Of a stretch of DNA of 64,000 bases, positions 12,281 to 22,289 are shown piece by piece. A model generated the notes under the pieces. That model saw only the letters and a list, made by a program, of their open reading frames with translations. It did no database searches and was not told the DNA's origin. Source of the stretch: Stictocephala bisonia. Its lineage: Eukaryota > Arthropoda > Insecta > Hemiptera > Membracidae. The DNA is taken from contig JAQJVL010000124.1 in NCBI GenBank assembly GCA_035578905.1, positions 339,017 through 403,016 of the forward strand, written 5' to 3'. Positions within the stretch are counted from its first letter, which is position 1. Every line of letters starts with the position of its first letter. Position numbers and translations under genes: made by a program.

Positions 12281-12847
12281 GTGACATTTCCCGTAAATTT
12301 TAAGAAAATGTATAATTGTAATTTTTGTTGGGAAATAAATCTTTATTTTCATTTCAAAATATTAGTAATTAAACTGTATTAAGTAAGTCATATTATTTTA
12401 ATTCATTTATAGTAGCTCACTCACTACACTTGATTTGCACTCTATTTATAGTATAATAATTATAAACAACCAGTGTTATTACTAATCATATTTTCAAGCG
12501 TTTTCATTTTATTTAACGGCTGATGATAACATACACACAGGCAGATATGTATTCGCTATTTTATAATTAACTTGATATTTTACTGTGCTGCTCTCTATGT
12601 TTAACCTAACAAATTATATGGACCATTTAACGTTTTTTTATGCCACCAGCTGGTCAATTAAAATTAAACTCCATAAGAATAACATTGCAGCTTTGACGTG
12701 GTATAGGACAAAAACTTATGACAATTTCAAACATCTAGCTGCATTATAACTTAGAAAATAAAATTATTTTCATAATAAAAAGATTTCATAAATATCGGTC
12801 AAGTAATAAGTTCAGAAAGTGACTAAACTAAATAACCCAATTTAAAA

Positions 12848-12887
12848 AAATCTATCCTGTATATTAAAAAATATACAGGATAGATTT
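12848..12887. repeat. Perfect 18-bp hairpin with 4-base loop
   Basis: AAATCTATCCTGTATATT (12848-12865) and its exact reverse complement (12870-12887) flank AAAA. It could be the collapsed remnant of a foldback element. It is not followed by a T tract typical of a bacterial terminator and lies in eukaryotic DNA. Confidence 0.85.
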
Positions 12888-13240
12888 CTTTAGTTTTGCA
12901 CCTATATTATATCGAAATTGCATAATGGATGTTTAAAACATGTTTGGAAATTTACTTTTTCCATAACTACACATATAAAATACCTAGTAACTTAAAAAAT
13001 ACCTACAAAGTTATGTTATGTACTTTTCAAGTTGTGTCAGAAAATAGATCAAATTCGAAAATTATTTTGTTCCATTATTATTTTTCAAATACATTAGATA
13101 AGAATAGACATTTGCTTTGTTTTTTTGCGAATGTATTGATTCTCACGATACAAATAAAAAGTCGAGATAAATTGGAGGACTGGGCTTTAAAAGTGGAAGG
13201 AGGTGGGATAATATATATACATTTTTGTAATGAGTGATTA
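12880..13240 (+). repeat. Segmental duplication, copy A part 2
   Basis: It aligns directly with 21640-21990: AATGGATGTTTAAAACATGT is shared, then TTTTTCCATAACT, ATAAAATACCT/ATGCCT, TATTTTGTTCCA, GGACATTTGTTTTGT (here AGACATTTGCTTTGT), a TATTGA block and ATCACGATA. The 102-codon frame at 12929-13237 is not conserved in the second copy, so it is not called a gene. Confidence 0.7.
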
Positions 13241-14552
13241 TTCTTTATTTTTAATAGGTAATTGTGTTTGTAATTAATACGCATATAATAAAGTACTTCA
13301 TTGTATACTAATTTATATCAATATTTTAAAATTTAGTATAATCAAAACAACGTATGAGAATACATTAAAAACTAAAATTCTGCTTACTTTTTAACGGATT
13401 CACAAATTAACTTGTTTTGGTCGTTAATGTGAGATGTGAGTCAAAATTGTTAAGGAGTTGTTTTTTATAATAGTAAAATTTACATTGTAGAATATATGAA
13501 CTAACAAACTATCTCATTAAATCACGTTTACGTTACAAATTAGGGTATCATTTGAATAGTATAATAATATTATACAGTAGTTAAAAAATACAAAGAAACA
13601 GTTGAAAAACCTTGAATTAGTTTTCTTTTGAAAATATGAACAAGAAACAATAGTTCTTAACATGTTGTTTCAATTAAATGTCAATTTATTCTTAATGTAA
13701 AGTTTTCAAAGTATTCCATTTATTTAATAAAAAATTTTTCAGTGTTAAACTGTTAACATTTTCCAAATATTTTTAGTCTATTAATTCTGAAAATCTATTC
13801 ATATCTAAGAAATTATATTATATGAATTTCGAAAGCATAACTTTAATAACATTAACTTAACTTACAACATTTTATCAATACATCTTAGAGTATAAAGTGT
13901 CGAAATGTTCGAATAAATACTATAGTAGGTATATGCGTCATTTTAAATTTAATATGTGGATTTCGTACTCTCCATCAGTGTAAAAATGTACGAATGCCTA
14001 CTTCCATAGTTACCCTTAAACCATGATATAGTTAAATGTTTACTATTTTTTATTTTATTTTTTATTTTTTTTCGTGAGACAACTAACTCTCTTTAGAAAC
14101 TAAGTTTGGGAAGATTAGTGAATATTATTTTATATGGTTTGGTTACACATTTCCACAATACTAAATTATAGATTTCCATGAAAAGCCTTTGCTTTCACAT
14201 TGGTAAATATACGACTTCTTGTGTGAACTTTCCCAAATAACTGTTAGCATTAATCATTGGCAGCCAATAACTTTTTCAACCACAAATGGTCTCATATTGT
14301 AGTGTTATTGGAAAATTTGACATCATATGAAACATGTCGCTCTGAAACTAAAGTTTTGTAAACGTCGTCTGTTGCCAGAAAATATGACTTTTACTTTTCG
14401 TTCATTTTAAATGTGATTTTGCATGTTAAGGTTTTTGAGTTCTAGAATGTATGGTGAGTAATGTGATTCTTATATGTTGTGTTAAAATTAAAAAGTGGTA
14501 ATTTTTGTGTAAAATCAACTTAAAGGAAGAGTCACAACTTAAATTAAAAACC
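13241..14552. other. AT-rich spacer
   Basis: Nothing beyond AT-rich simple sequence (for example a TTTTA-type run at 14047-14072). It is absent or unrecognisable in copy B of the duplication, which suggests later insertion or a deletion in B. Confidence 0.5.
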
Positions 14553-14986
14553 TTAAGAGTCAGCAGAGTCTGTTGGAGGCTGTCGGCCGTGTTGTTTTTA
14601 AAGACATAAGAACAATGTTATTTTCTAACCAGACATATGATCACGTGCACCCAAACAGAACAGTTATTTTTTAAATTGATTTTTTCTAAACTAAACAGAT
14701 CAAGAATTAAATTGTACGTTGGAACTGCTTTTTTGATACCTAATTAGTTTTACTGAAAAACTACAAAAATATGCAGTTTGAAGTTTTATCTTCAAATAGT
14801 TTTCTAAACTATGTAGTATGTATTCAAAATATGAAAACCAAACCCATTGTGCAATGTGATAACGTTTAAAATGACACCTCAAACTTAGCTGTCGGTTAAC
14901 GAATAACTAAAAAATTTGGATTCGCAAATAACATTGTCTTTATGAGATTAAAACTATCATGGCCGACAGCCTCTGCAGACTCTTAA
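14553..14986. mobile_element. Small inverted-repeat element flanked by TTAA
   Basis: The left end TTAAGAGTC at 14553 and right end GACTCTTAA at 14978-14986 are inverted. The arms continue inwards with GCAGAG and GGCTGTCGGCC and a weaker AAAGACA.TAA match, about 60 bp each. TTAA at both ends could be a piggyBac-type 4-bp target duplication, but the termini are not the usual CCC-type ends, so the superfamily is uncertain. At 434 bp with no transposase frame, it is non-autonomous. Confidence 0.65.
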
Positions 14987-16039
14987 TTCTTGAATACCTT
15001 ATAAATGACCTAGATGATACTGTATTCTAGTTGCGACTACTTTATCAACTTTTATGAAGTTATTTTATATTCCAAGATAATTTAATATTATGATTTGAAT
15101 ATATAATGCAGTGGTATAAATGAGTCATATTTTACTTCTTCACTTTAAAGTTATTTGTAATGTGTGGTGTATAACTTTCTTGGTCGAGTATGTCTCTCAG
15201 TAAAATAGTGTGAAACTATTTAATAAACAAAACACAGCAAACTAGACTACCGCGTCAGTGTTATAAGGATAAATAAATACTACTAGTCAGTTTTTAAAAT
15301 GTACTAACAGCACTAAAAAATGTATTAGTCATATGAAAATGGTTCGTGTAAAACAATGAAAGAGTAGTTGAAAAAAGAGTACAAGTAGACATACTGCGTA
15401 GTTACATTATCACTCTACTGAGCGTACATACTTTTTTCAAATATTAATCTAAGTTAAACTTAAAAAAACATAAATACAATTATTTAGAATATCATACAAC
15501 AAAACTAAAAGTAGTTGTATTTTTCAAAAATATTAGAAGAAGTTAATATTTAAATTTATAGATGTTAGCAGTTGTTAAAAAACTAAAACAAACTACGTTT
15601 TTAAGAAAAACTTTTAAAAAGTTGATATCTCGGTGGTTGAACAATAATGTATGTCACGTAAGGGGACTTTTACCACCTCAGATACGTGGTAACTGGCAAA
15701 TTGACAAATTGACGCGGCACCCTCCCATCCCTTAGTCCTTGCACCCTCGGAGGGTTCTTCACTAGCAACAATTTATCATGAGGGAACTTAAATAGTGAAT
15801 AATGAGTGTTTTACTGTCAATATTTAAAGAATGAAAAGAAAATAATTTGTTCTATATTTTGAGCATATGATATTTAATTAATTTAAAATATCAACGCCCC
15901 ATGTTTGAGAGCCAAGCAAGTACATAGGGTTTATAATTTTTCTTTGTATAAATAATGTAGTTGACTTGTAAGTGAATTTTCCTGAATAATATTTCAAAAA
16001 TCAATGTTTAATAATAGCTTACACTTTTTTGACTTTCTT
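14987..16039. other. AT-rich spacer with one GC-richer patch
   Basis: No gene is recognised. About 15655-15770 is GC-richer than its surroundings (CACCCTCCCATCCCTTAG, CACCCTCGGAGGG), but no frame or RNA fold identifies it. Confidence 0.4.
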
Positions 16040-16770
16040 TATACAAGGTGTTTATTTGAAACCTTTCCACATTTGTTGCTTCAAAACCCGCCCACCCATA
16101 CACGTACAGTAATAAAATTTCTGTTTCAGTGAATCTGTAATATTCATTAGGGGAACCAAAAGAAAACTATTTAAAAAAAATGGGTATTACCCATAATCCC
16201 CCCCCCCCACTGACCCCAACTCAAATGAATCAGCATTTATATGGTTTTCCAAAGAGTGGTCACAACTATATCGTCATATTTAAAAATGTTTAGCTAAATT
16301 GAGAAAAAAAAAATCGTAAAATTATGCGTATGGTTTTATATATTTTTATGACTAAATTGATTAAAACTTCACTAATATTATCTAATTAGGCAGGTTTTAT
16401 TACTTTGACAAAGCCTTAACGTTAAAATGTATCTTTAAGGTGAGTTGAAAAGGGTTTTTTGAAAATGCCTAAAATTGGGTTTTTTGTACACAGCACCTTA
16501 ACGGTAGGTGCAATTTCAAAATATGTTTTACCAAAAGGCTACATTGTTTATGGGCTTTCGTTAGAGGTATTACAAGGTGTGGGTTGCAAATAGAAAATTT
16601 TGAGTTGAGGTCAGTAGGGGGTGGGGTTAGGATTAACACCCCTTTTTTGAAAATATTTTCCTTTTGGTTCCCCTAATGAGTAATACAGATTCCCTGAAAC
16701 AGAACGTTTTTAAGTTGTTTTTTTTCGAGGCAACAAAATGTGGGAAGTTTTCAAATGAACACCTTGTATA
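16040..16770. mobile_element. Inverted-repeat element with about 190-bp arms
   Basis: The ends are TATACAAGGTGTTTATTTGA (16040) and the inverted form ending ACACCTTGTATA (16770). Arms continue through GCAACAAA/TTTGTTGC, CTGTTTCAG, AGGGGAACCAAAAG and a CCCC-rich/GGGG-rich pair, reaching about 16225 and 16595. The TA at each extreme end may be a target duplication, as in Tc1/mariner. No transposase is encoded. The left arm contains an extra block (CCACCCATACACGTACAGT) missing from the right arm but matching the minisatellite unit at 29647-29775. Confidence 0.75.
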
Positions 16771-17374
16771 TTATATATTGTATATTTTTTAAAATATCTA
16801 CCAAATTAAAAGAATAAATTCAAAATTAGTTTCATAAAAAAATCTTAAATCAAAGAAATAATGTCTTAGCGTTCAATATTGACTGATCTTCCGTCTCAGA
16901 GTTAAATTAATGTTTTGTAATCATTCCACACCTGCTTCTCTTGATGAATGAAAACAACTAATCTGTGATGAAAAGAACGCTACGGGCAGTTATTGACTAT
17001 GTGATCCATAGTTTGAATTTCTACTCCGCAATCCCGGAAACAAAAATTTTCCTTTCCCCGTTTATATTTCCAGTAGTTGCATCTTCCCACATCTATGTGA
17101 AATCGACTCAACAGTCAATTCCTTACTAGAAAGGTTCATTTCCACCGATGACGATTATAAGGTCTGGTACAAAAATTTTTTCGACTTTCAAACATATCCT
17201 AATTGGCTTTTTTACTATAAAACTAGTTCTTTATTTAGACATTCAAATTATATAACTATTCAATGTGAATTCAAGTACACGAACAAAATTGTATTTTTTT
17301 AAAATACTTTTTACGTCACTATCTTATTACAATTTATTCTTGTTATTACTATGTCGCTTACAATACTTATCCAG
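16771..17374. other. AT-rich spacer
   Basis: No gene or repeat is recognised. Confidence 0.4.
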
Positions 17375-17521
17375 TACAGGTAAACGTCACACAACACAAA
17401 TTTATTACAATATAAGCACAAAATGCACAAATAAATGTGCATTTTGTACTTGTACTGTAATATATTTGTTCATTTTGTGCTTATATTAAAACATATTTGT
17501 GTTGTGTGACGTTTACTTGTA
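17375..17521. mobile_element. 147-bp near-perfect palindrome
   Basis: GTACAGGTAAACGTCACACA at the left is mirrored by TGTGTGACGTTTACTTGTAC at the right. The arms run almost to the centre, where a second, inner palindrome (GCACAAAATGCACA / TGTGCATTTTGT) sits off-centre. It resembles a foldback miniature element. The 74-codon frame over it is an artefact. Confidence 0.8.
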
Positions 17522-17589
17522 CTTAATATTTAAACACGTATTATGCTAATTAAAAAACTATTTTTAATACTTATCGTAAATTTATAAAT

Positions 17590-19690
17590 ACTACAGTATT
17601 CTATTGTAAAATACAGACTTCTTGTAACATGCATTTCTTTAAATCAATAACTAAACTATAGAAAATAGTGGGGTCACCTCAATCAGTGACATAAATATTT
17701 GGTTTCATTAGTATATAAGTATTCTCCTATCCTCTGTTAGTATTGTAAAATTATACTACAAAGTATTATTAGTAATGATATCAATTCAAACTAGTATTCG
17801 ATACTAACAACTTGGTTTAAAAACTTGTTTGTAAATGCTGCTAGTAGAGGATGGAAGCAAATGCAGAGGCATCAGTTATAAATTGGGATTTCATCTCCAC
17901 GGTTCCCGTTTCACTAATTGGAACAGCGGAACGGGACTCTTTGTAATTGGGAAATATGGAATTGTTTAACACTGAAAATTCCTCTCAATTTCATTACTGA
18001 TTCCAAATTAAACTGTATAATATTTCAGTTTTCCTTTAAATATAATATTAGTCTGATTATAAAATATTATGTAATTAATTATTATCTTTACAAACAGTTA
18101 TTCTTATGCTTAACTCTGAAACATTCGAATGGACGTAAAATGATTAGTTTTGTGAAAGTTTGTGATGGTTCTATAATTGTTTGTATAGTTTGTTTCTTAA
18201 AACGGTTAAATAAACAAAAGTGTACATAGCAAACATAATAATGAATAAGCCTGTTTTCCAAAGCTTAAATAATATACACAATAGTATAACCAAAAGTATC
18301 GATAGATCATATCAGTAGTTAAGATCATAATCAATCTTTTATTAACACGCTGGTATTAAACTGCATTATTTGATGAAGTTGGTATGTATTCTTAAAAATG
18401 TTACTAAATATTTTTTTTTTTAATTAACAAAATATCATCTGGAATATTAGATTCTGAAAGTACACGTAACAAACAGCACATTTCACCTAGAAGACAATTA
18501 ATAATATACTGATTTTAGAGGGTGAGGAGTTTAATATTGTAGTATGTGGTAAAAAAAGTCAGTAAACCACGTAACACTTGAAGGGATGTGTGTATCAAGG
18601 GAAAGATGTCTCCTATTGGTGGAATACACTCTTATGTGAAAGGAGAGTGAGGAAACATCGGTCTCAAACGTATTATGTACACAGGCTTTTGATGTGTTAA
18701 AATAGATAAAACATTTGATTTATTTTTATGAAATATTTTCGCCAGTATTTTTCACCAATAAAAGTGTTTTATTTTTATTTCGAACAACACAATATATTGC
18801 GAACTCTTAATAAAACCCAAATTTTCATGTACGTTTAGATCATATAATTTTGAATATGTAGAAATAGTGTGGAAACTTCAATTAAATCAATATATTAAAA
18901 GGTCATAAATTGTCATAAAATTAAATGATTTAATGTTTAGGATTATATTATGATATCGTGAGGAGTTTAACATTCGTAAAATGTTACATGACTTCCATGT
19001 CATGTTAGAAATGTTGTCTTGCTCTTTAGGTTCAGTATAGGTGCGCAATGTTTTTATGGAATAATAAAATTCCCTTTAACATAAATTAAGGACAACAGTT
19101 TATCAATTTTGATGTTTAGCTTTGTAATTATGTTTTTTGTCCACACTTAACACGAATGGAAACAAAATATTGGCATCCCTTGAGAACACAACATTGCGAA
19201 AGTGACTTTCCCAAATGATCGTGATACATGGCAGTTTTTTTTTTTTTCATATTTCGCCATGCTAAAGTACGAGTTTGTATATTTTTGCCTTTGGGACTGC
19301 TACAAGACCCAGATTCAATTTTAAAGTGGTTTCTAACTTTTAACGAGGTTTTAAAATTCATGTCAGATCAATCTCGTGTCTCCAGGACGGCTAGCCTTGG
19401 GAAATACATATACAAATTCATACTTTTTTGGTTGTTAGTCCCATAATTACCACCAAGTGATTGAAACTCAAAAATTAGTCATGAAATTTCTACACGTTTT
19501 TTTACACATGCTAAACAACTGGCCTAAATGACATCTTTCTGTAACTTTCCAAACATGTTGGTACTAAAGTTGAAGAAAGACTGATGACGGAATCTAAGTC
19601 AATATTGTCAACGACACAATGCCCAAAGCGGTTGGAAGGTTTTAGAATAATAGGTATCCTCAAGCCTGGTAGAAAAATCAAACCAAACCA
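17590..19690 (+). repeat. Segmental duplication, copy A part 3
   Basis: It aligns directly with 22290-24430 over about 2.1 kb. Shared blocks in order include AATACAGACTTCTTGTAAC, TCACCTCAATCAGTGACAT, AGAGGATGGAAGCAAATGC, TTTCATCTCCACGGTTCCCG, CGGGACTCTTTGTAATT, ACACTTGAAGGGATG, AAGATGTCTCCT, CCACACTTAACACGAAT and GATTCAATTTTAAAGT. Frames in it (17918-18229, 19128-19361, 19228-19446) are not preserved in copy B, so I call no gene. Confidence 0.85.
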
Positions 19691-19869
19691 ATATCCTCAA
19701 AGTTATTTTTAGTTCTGTAGAAAAGGTCAAAAGAGGACGATAAACAAAATAATATCACCATTTCCAATTCAATCATCCTCTTTTTACAATATAAGACATA
19801 GGACATGAGAAACTTTATTGCCATCGATCCATTGTACATAAAAATATGTTGCGTCACATAAGAATAATA

Positions 19870-19945
19870 GGATTGATAATAAATAGTAACAATAAATAAA
19901 TAGCAATAAATAAATAGCAATAAATAACAACAATAAATAAACTAA
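19870..19945. repeat. AATAAATAGC-type AT-rich minisatellite
   Basis: AATAAATAGCAATAAATAAA-like units repeat imperfectly. They generate spurious minus-strand frames rich in Tyr, Leu and Ile. Confidence 0.6.
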
Positions 19946-20203
19946 AACAGGATATTTATAACTATGTAAACTATACAAAATTGTGAAAAATAACTAGAGT
20001 AGATTTTTCTATTTCTTTGTCTAAAAATGTTATAACTCTATAAAAAGGACTTTCAATCAGCCATTTATTTTTGATATTCCCTTATATTAATTGGAGTAAT
20101 CTGAGCAGTGTAGGGTAATTTATTAAACATTTTACACAGTTATTTAAAACATTAGTCTCCTGTTTTTGCGAGTTGGTGTGATGATAAGTCAAACTTGTTT
20201 CTT

Positions 20204-20371
20204 CCCCTAGTGTTGTAGTCATGTAGTCCCCTAGTGTTGTAGTCATGTAGTCCCCTAGTGTTGTAGTCATGTAGTCCCCTAGTGTTGTAGTCATGTAGTC
20301 CCCTAGTGTTGTAGTCATGTAGTCCCCTAGTGTTGTAGTCATGTAGTCCCCTAGTGTTGTAGTCATGTAGT
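20204..20371. repeat. 24-bp minisatellite, seven identical copies
   Basis: The unit is CCCCTAGTGTTGTAGTCATG plus TAGT. Seven copies run from 20204 to 20371 with no difference I can see. On the minus strand it reads as an MTTTLGDY octapeptide repeat because the period is a multiple of three. It abuts the start of duplication copy B. The identity of units implies recent expansion. Confidence 0.95.
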
Positions 20372-20375
20372 CATG

Positions 20376-21070
20376 TCAGTTGTCAATTGAAGGACAAGAA
20401 ATATTATAATAATTTTCTGAACGCCTTTATAATTCAACAGTTGTTGATGAAGTTAATTGTCGAATAATATAATAATTTCCTAAAAGCACTATGTTTCAAC
20501 TCTTCTTCTATTCTCTCGAATGCTCTTTAGATCGTTCCCTATAAAATCGCTTCTGTCTATCAATTAGAGTCGACTCGATACATGACATCATTGTAAACAC
20601 AAAGACCCCGTATGATAAGCCACAGAGAGTTAATAGACTTATGGCTACCACAATCCCGTTAAGCCTGCCTCTATCACCGTATTGGTCAGATGGTTATACA
20701 TATTTACTGGAATATTCCAGTACTAAGCCTACAGTGGTATGACATTTGTGTAATAGGTAAAGAGATATTAATTTAGCTTTGCGATTTAGGAATAATAGTA
20801 GAATTTGTACCTCTAGTACTAACAATAATAGTAGTATTTTTTCCTCTAGTACTAACAATAATAGTAGTATTATTTCCTGTAGTACTAATAATAATAGTTA
20901 GTTATTTGTCAATTATTTCCTCGTTTTGTTTAGTTTATGTGATAAATTATCGTAGATATTTGGCTTTACACCGTTCTTCAATTTAGTAACCATCAGAACA
21001 TCACTAATTTACTTAAACATGCTTAATTATAAATGCTGTTACTGGTATCAACTATTTTACCAAGTTGTTT
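20376..21070 (+). repeat. Segmental duplication, copy B part 1
   Basis: This is the partner of 9535-10075. It begins right after the 24-bp minisatellite with GTCAGTTGTCAATTGAAGGA, as copy A does with GTCAGTTGTCGATAGAAGGA. It contains an internal 33-bp minisatellite (20791-20899) that copy A lacks. Confidence 0.75.
20791..20899. repeat. 33-bp minisatellite, three copies
   Basis: The unit starts AATAATAGTAG and ends CTAGTACTAAC. Copies start at 20791, 20824 and 20857, with a partial fourth at 20890. Copies differ at a few positions. They are missing from the matching part of copy A (near 9890), so the expansion arose after the duplication or was lost in A. Confidence 0.8.
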
Positions 21071-21169
21071 TTCAACACATTTCATGTATGTCTAAAGTAT
21101 GATAAATGTGTAACAATGATATATTTAAAAATCACTTTTATTGTATAACTTTAGTATATTTGATAACAA

Positions 21170-21269
21170 GAGTGGAAAGTGGGGTTTTGCATGTTCGAGA
21201 CCATATGTTTGAAGTGCGAGACTTGTCGAGCACTTCGAATGGTCGAGAACATACAAAACACTTTCACTC
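21170..21269. repeat. 100-bp imperfect palindrome
   Basis: The arms GAGTGGAAAGTG and CACTTTCACTC are outermost. Inner paired blocks are ATGTTCGAGACCAT / ATGGTCGAGAACAT and GAAGTGC / GCACTTC around GAGACTTGTCGA. A frame reads through it at 21106-21375, which I attribute to the palindrome. Confidence 0.8.
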
Positions 21270-21286
21270 GAATTTTGAACGATACT

Positions 21287-21453
21287 TTTCACTACACTAC
21301 GGAATAAAAACAGGTGTTGTTGACCGTGGAAAATTTTCGGTTGTAAACAATGTTACTTTCGGTAGTAAACAATAGACAGCTGTTGAAAATATGATGTTCC
21401 GCAGGTTGTAAACACATAACGAAAACAGCTAAACTTATAGTAGTGTAGTGAAA
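21287..21453. mobile_element. Small element with 12-bp inverted ends
   Basis: TCACTACACTAC (21289-21300) and its exact inverse GTAGTGTAGTGA (21440-21451), each with extra flanking A/T matches, bound about 140 bp. It lies immediately beside the 100-bp palindrome, so both may be parts of one foldback insertion. Confidence 0.5.
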
Positions 21454-21639
21454 AATATATTTCTTAATCTGGATGGAATAGAATATATATATATCAAGAT
21501 CAAGGTAACAAATTATATGAATTATTTTTACATTGTATTTTCTACACAAATGACCTGGTATCCTTTCCCATTATTACATAGTTTTAGTTTTATGTAATTC
21601 CATGGAAATTAAGCTTTCATAAATTATTTCAGTTACGAA

Positions 21640-21990
21640 TTATTATTTCACAATGGATGTTTAAAACATGTTTTGAAGTGTTTTTTCCATAACTTAACCT
21701 ATAAAATGCCTGGCAAATAGCCATTACTGGTCTTTACTTTTTTTGTATAAACAAGAATTTTTTGTATAAACACAGAAGACTTTCTGTGCCAGGAAATACA
21801 CCACGTTTGAAAAGTATTTTGTTCCAGTATTCATTTTCATACGAAAAAAACGGACATTTGTTTTGTGTACCTATGACTATATTGAGTATCACGATAAAAC
21901 TAAAAAGTAATGGAACTAAGCTTAATTCAAAAATTAGGCTTTCCTATAGTTGACAATTGGAGGAGCGGAGGGCAAAGTATAGTTTTATTT
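21640..21990 (+). repeat. Segmental duplication, copy B part 2
   Basis: This is the partner of 12880-13240; shared blocks are listed there. The 18-bp hairpin just left of copy A part 2 is absent here. Confidence 0.7.
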
Positions 21991-22003
21991 CATTATATTC
22001 ACC

Positions 22004-22120
22004 GATCGTAGAGATATGGGCGAATATAAGGGGCGAATGAGTGTGATGAGTGTAGATGAACGAGTGTAGTCATTGTTACTAAGATCGACTGTTCTTTAAA
22101 AAGAGCTATTTATTATTATT
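22004..22120 (+). repeat. Dispersed repeat R59, partial copy
   Basis: AGGGGCGAATGAGTGT, GATGAACGA (59.3-kb copy: TATGAACGA), TTGTTACTAA and TCGACTG occur in the same order as at 59283-59385. It sits between parts 2 and 3 of duplication copy B, where copy A has a 4.3-kb interval instead. Confidence 0.6.
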
Positions 22121-22289
22121 TTGGATAAATTGTGATGAGTGGTAAATGGCTTTTATATAATTATTACAGTAGAACAATGTAAGCCTACTTTGAGAGGGAG
22201 CAAATTAATATTGTAATCTTCATACTTCAATCAGACTTTCTTGTAGTTTACAAACTTTGACTGTCTAAAAAAAATCTGAAAGTATACTT

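Larger units (their letters stand above)
10943..12355 (+). mobile_element. 5'-truncated non-LTR retrotransposon (LINE 1)
   Basis: This is the 3' portion of a Jockey/CR1-like LINE: the C-terminal half of reverse transcriptase (10946-11521), then a frameshifted RT tail to about 11940, a 3' UTR, and an end shortly after AAATAAAT at about 12333. A possible 8-bp target-site duplication AAAATATT occurs at 10935-10942 and 12356-12363, but it is low-complexity. There is no first ORF and no endonuclease domain, so the element is dead on arrival or long decayed. The RT tail and a 3' stem-loop are shared with the LINE at 35459-36815. Confidence 0.85.

Noticed and set aside
12929..13237. 102-residue protein
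   Set aside because: It lies in a duplicated segment, but the frame is not preserved in the second copy at 21640-21990.
20082..20366. MTTTLGDY-repeat protein
   Set aside because: Translation of the 24-bp minisatellite; the flanking residues have no family features.
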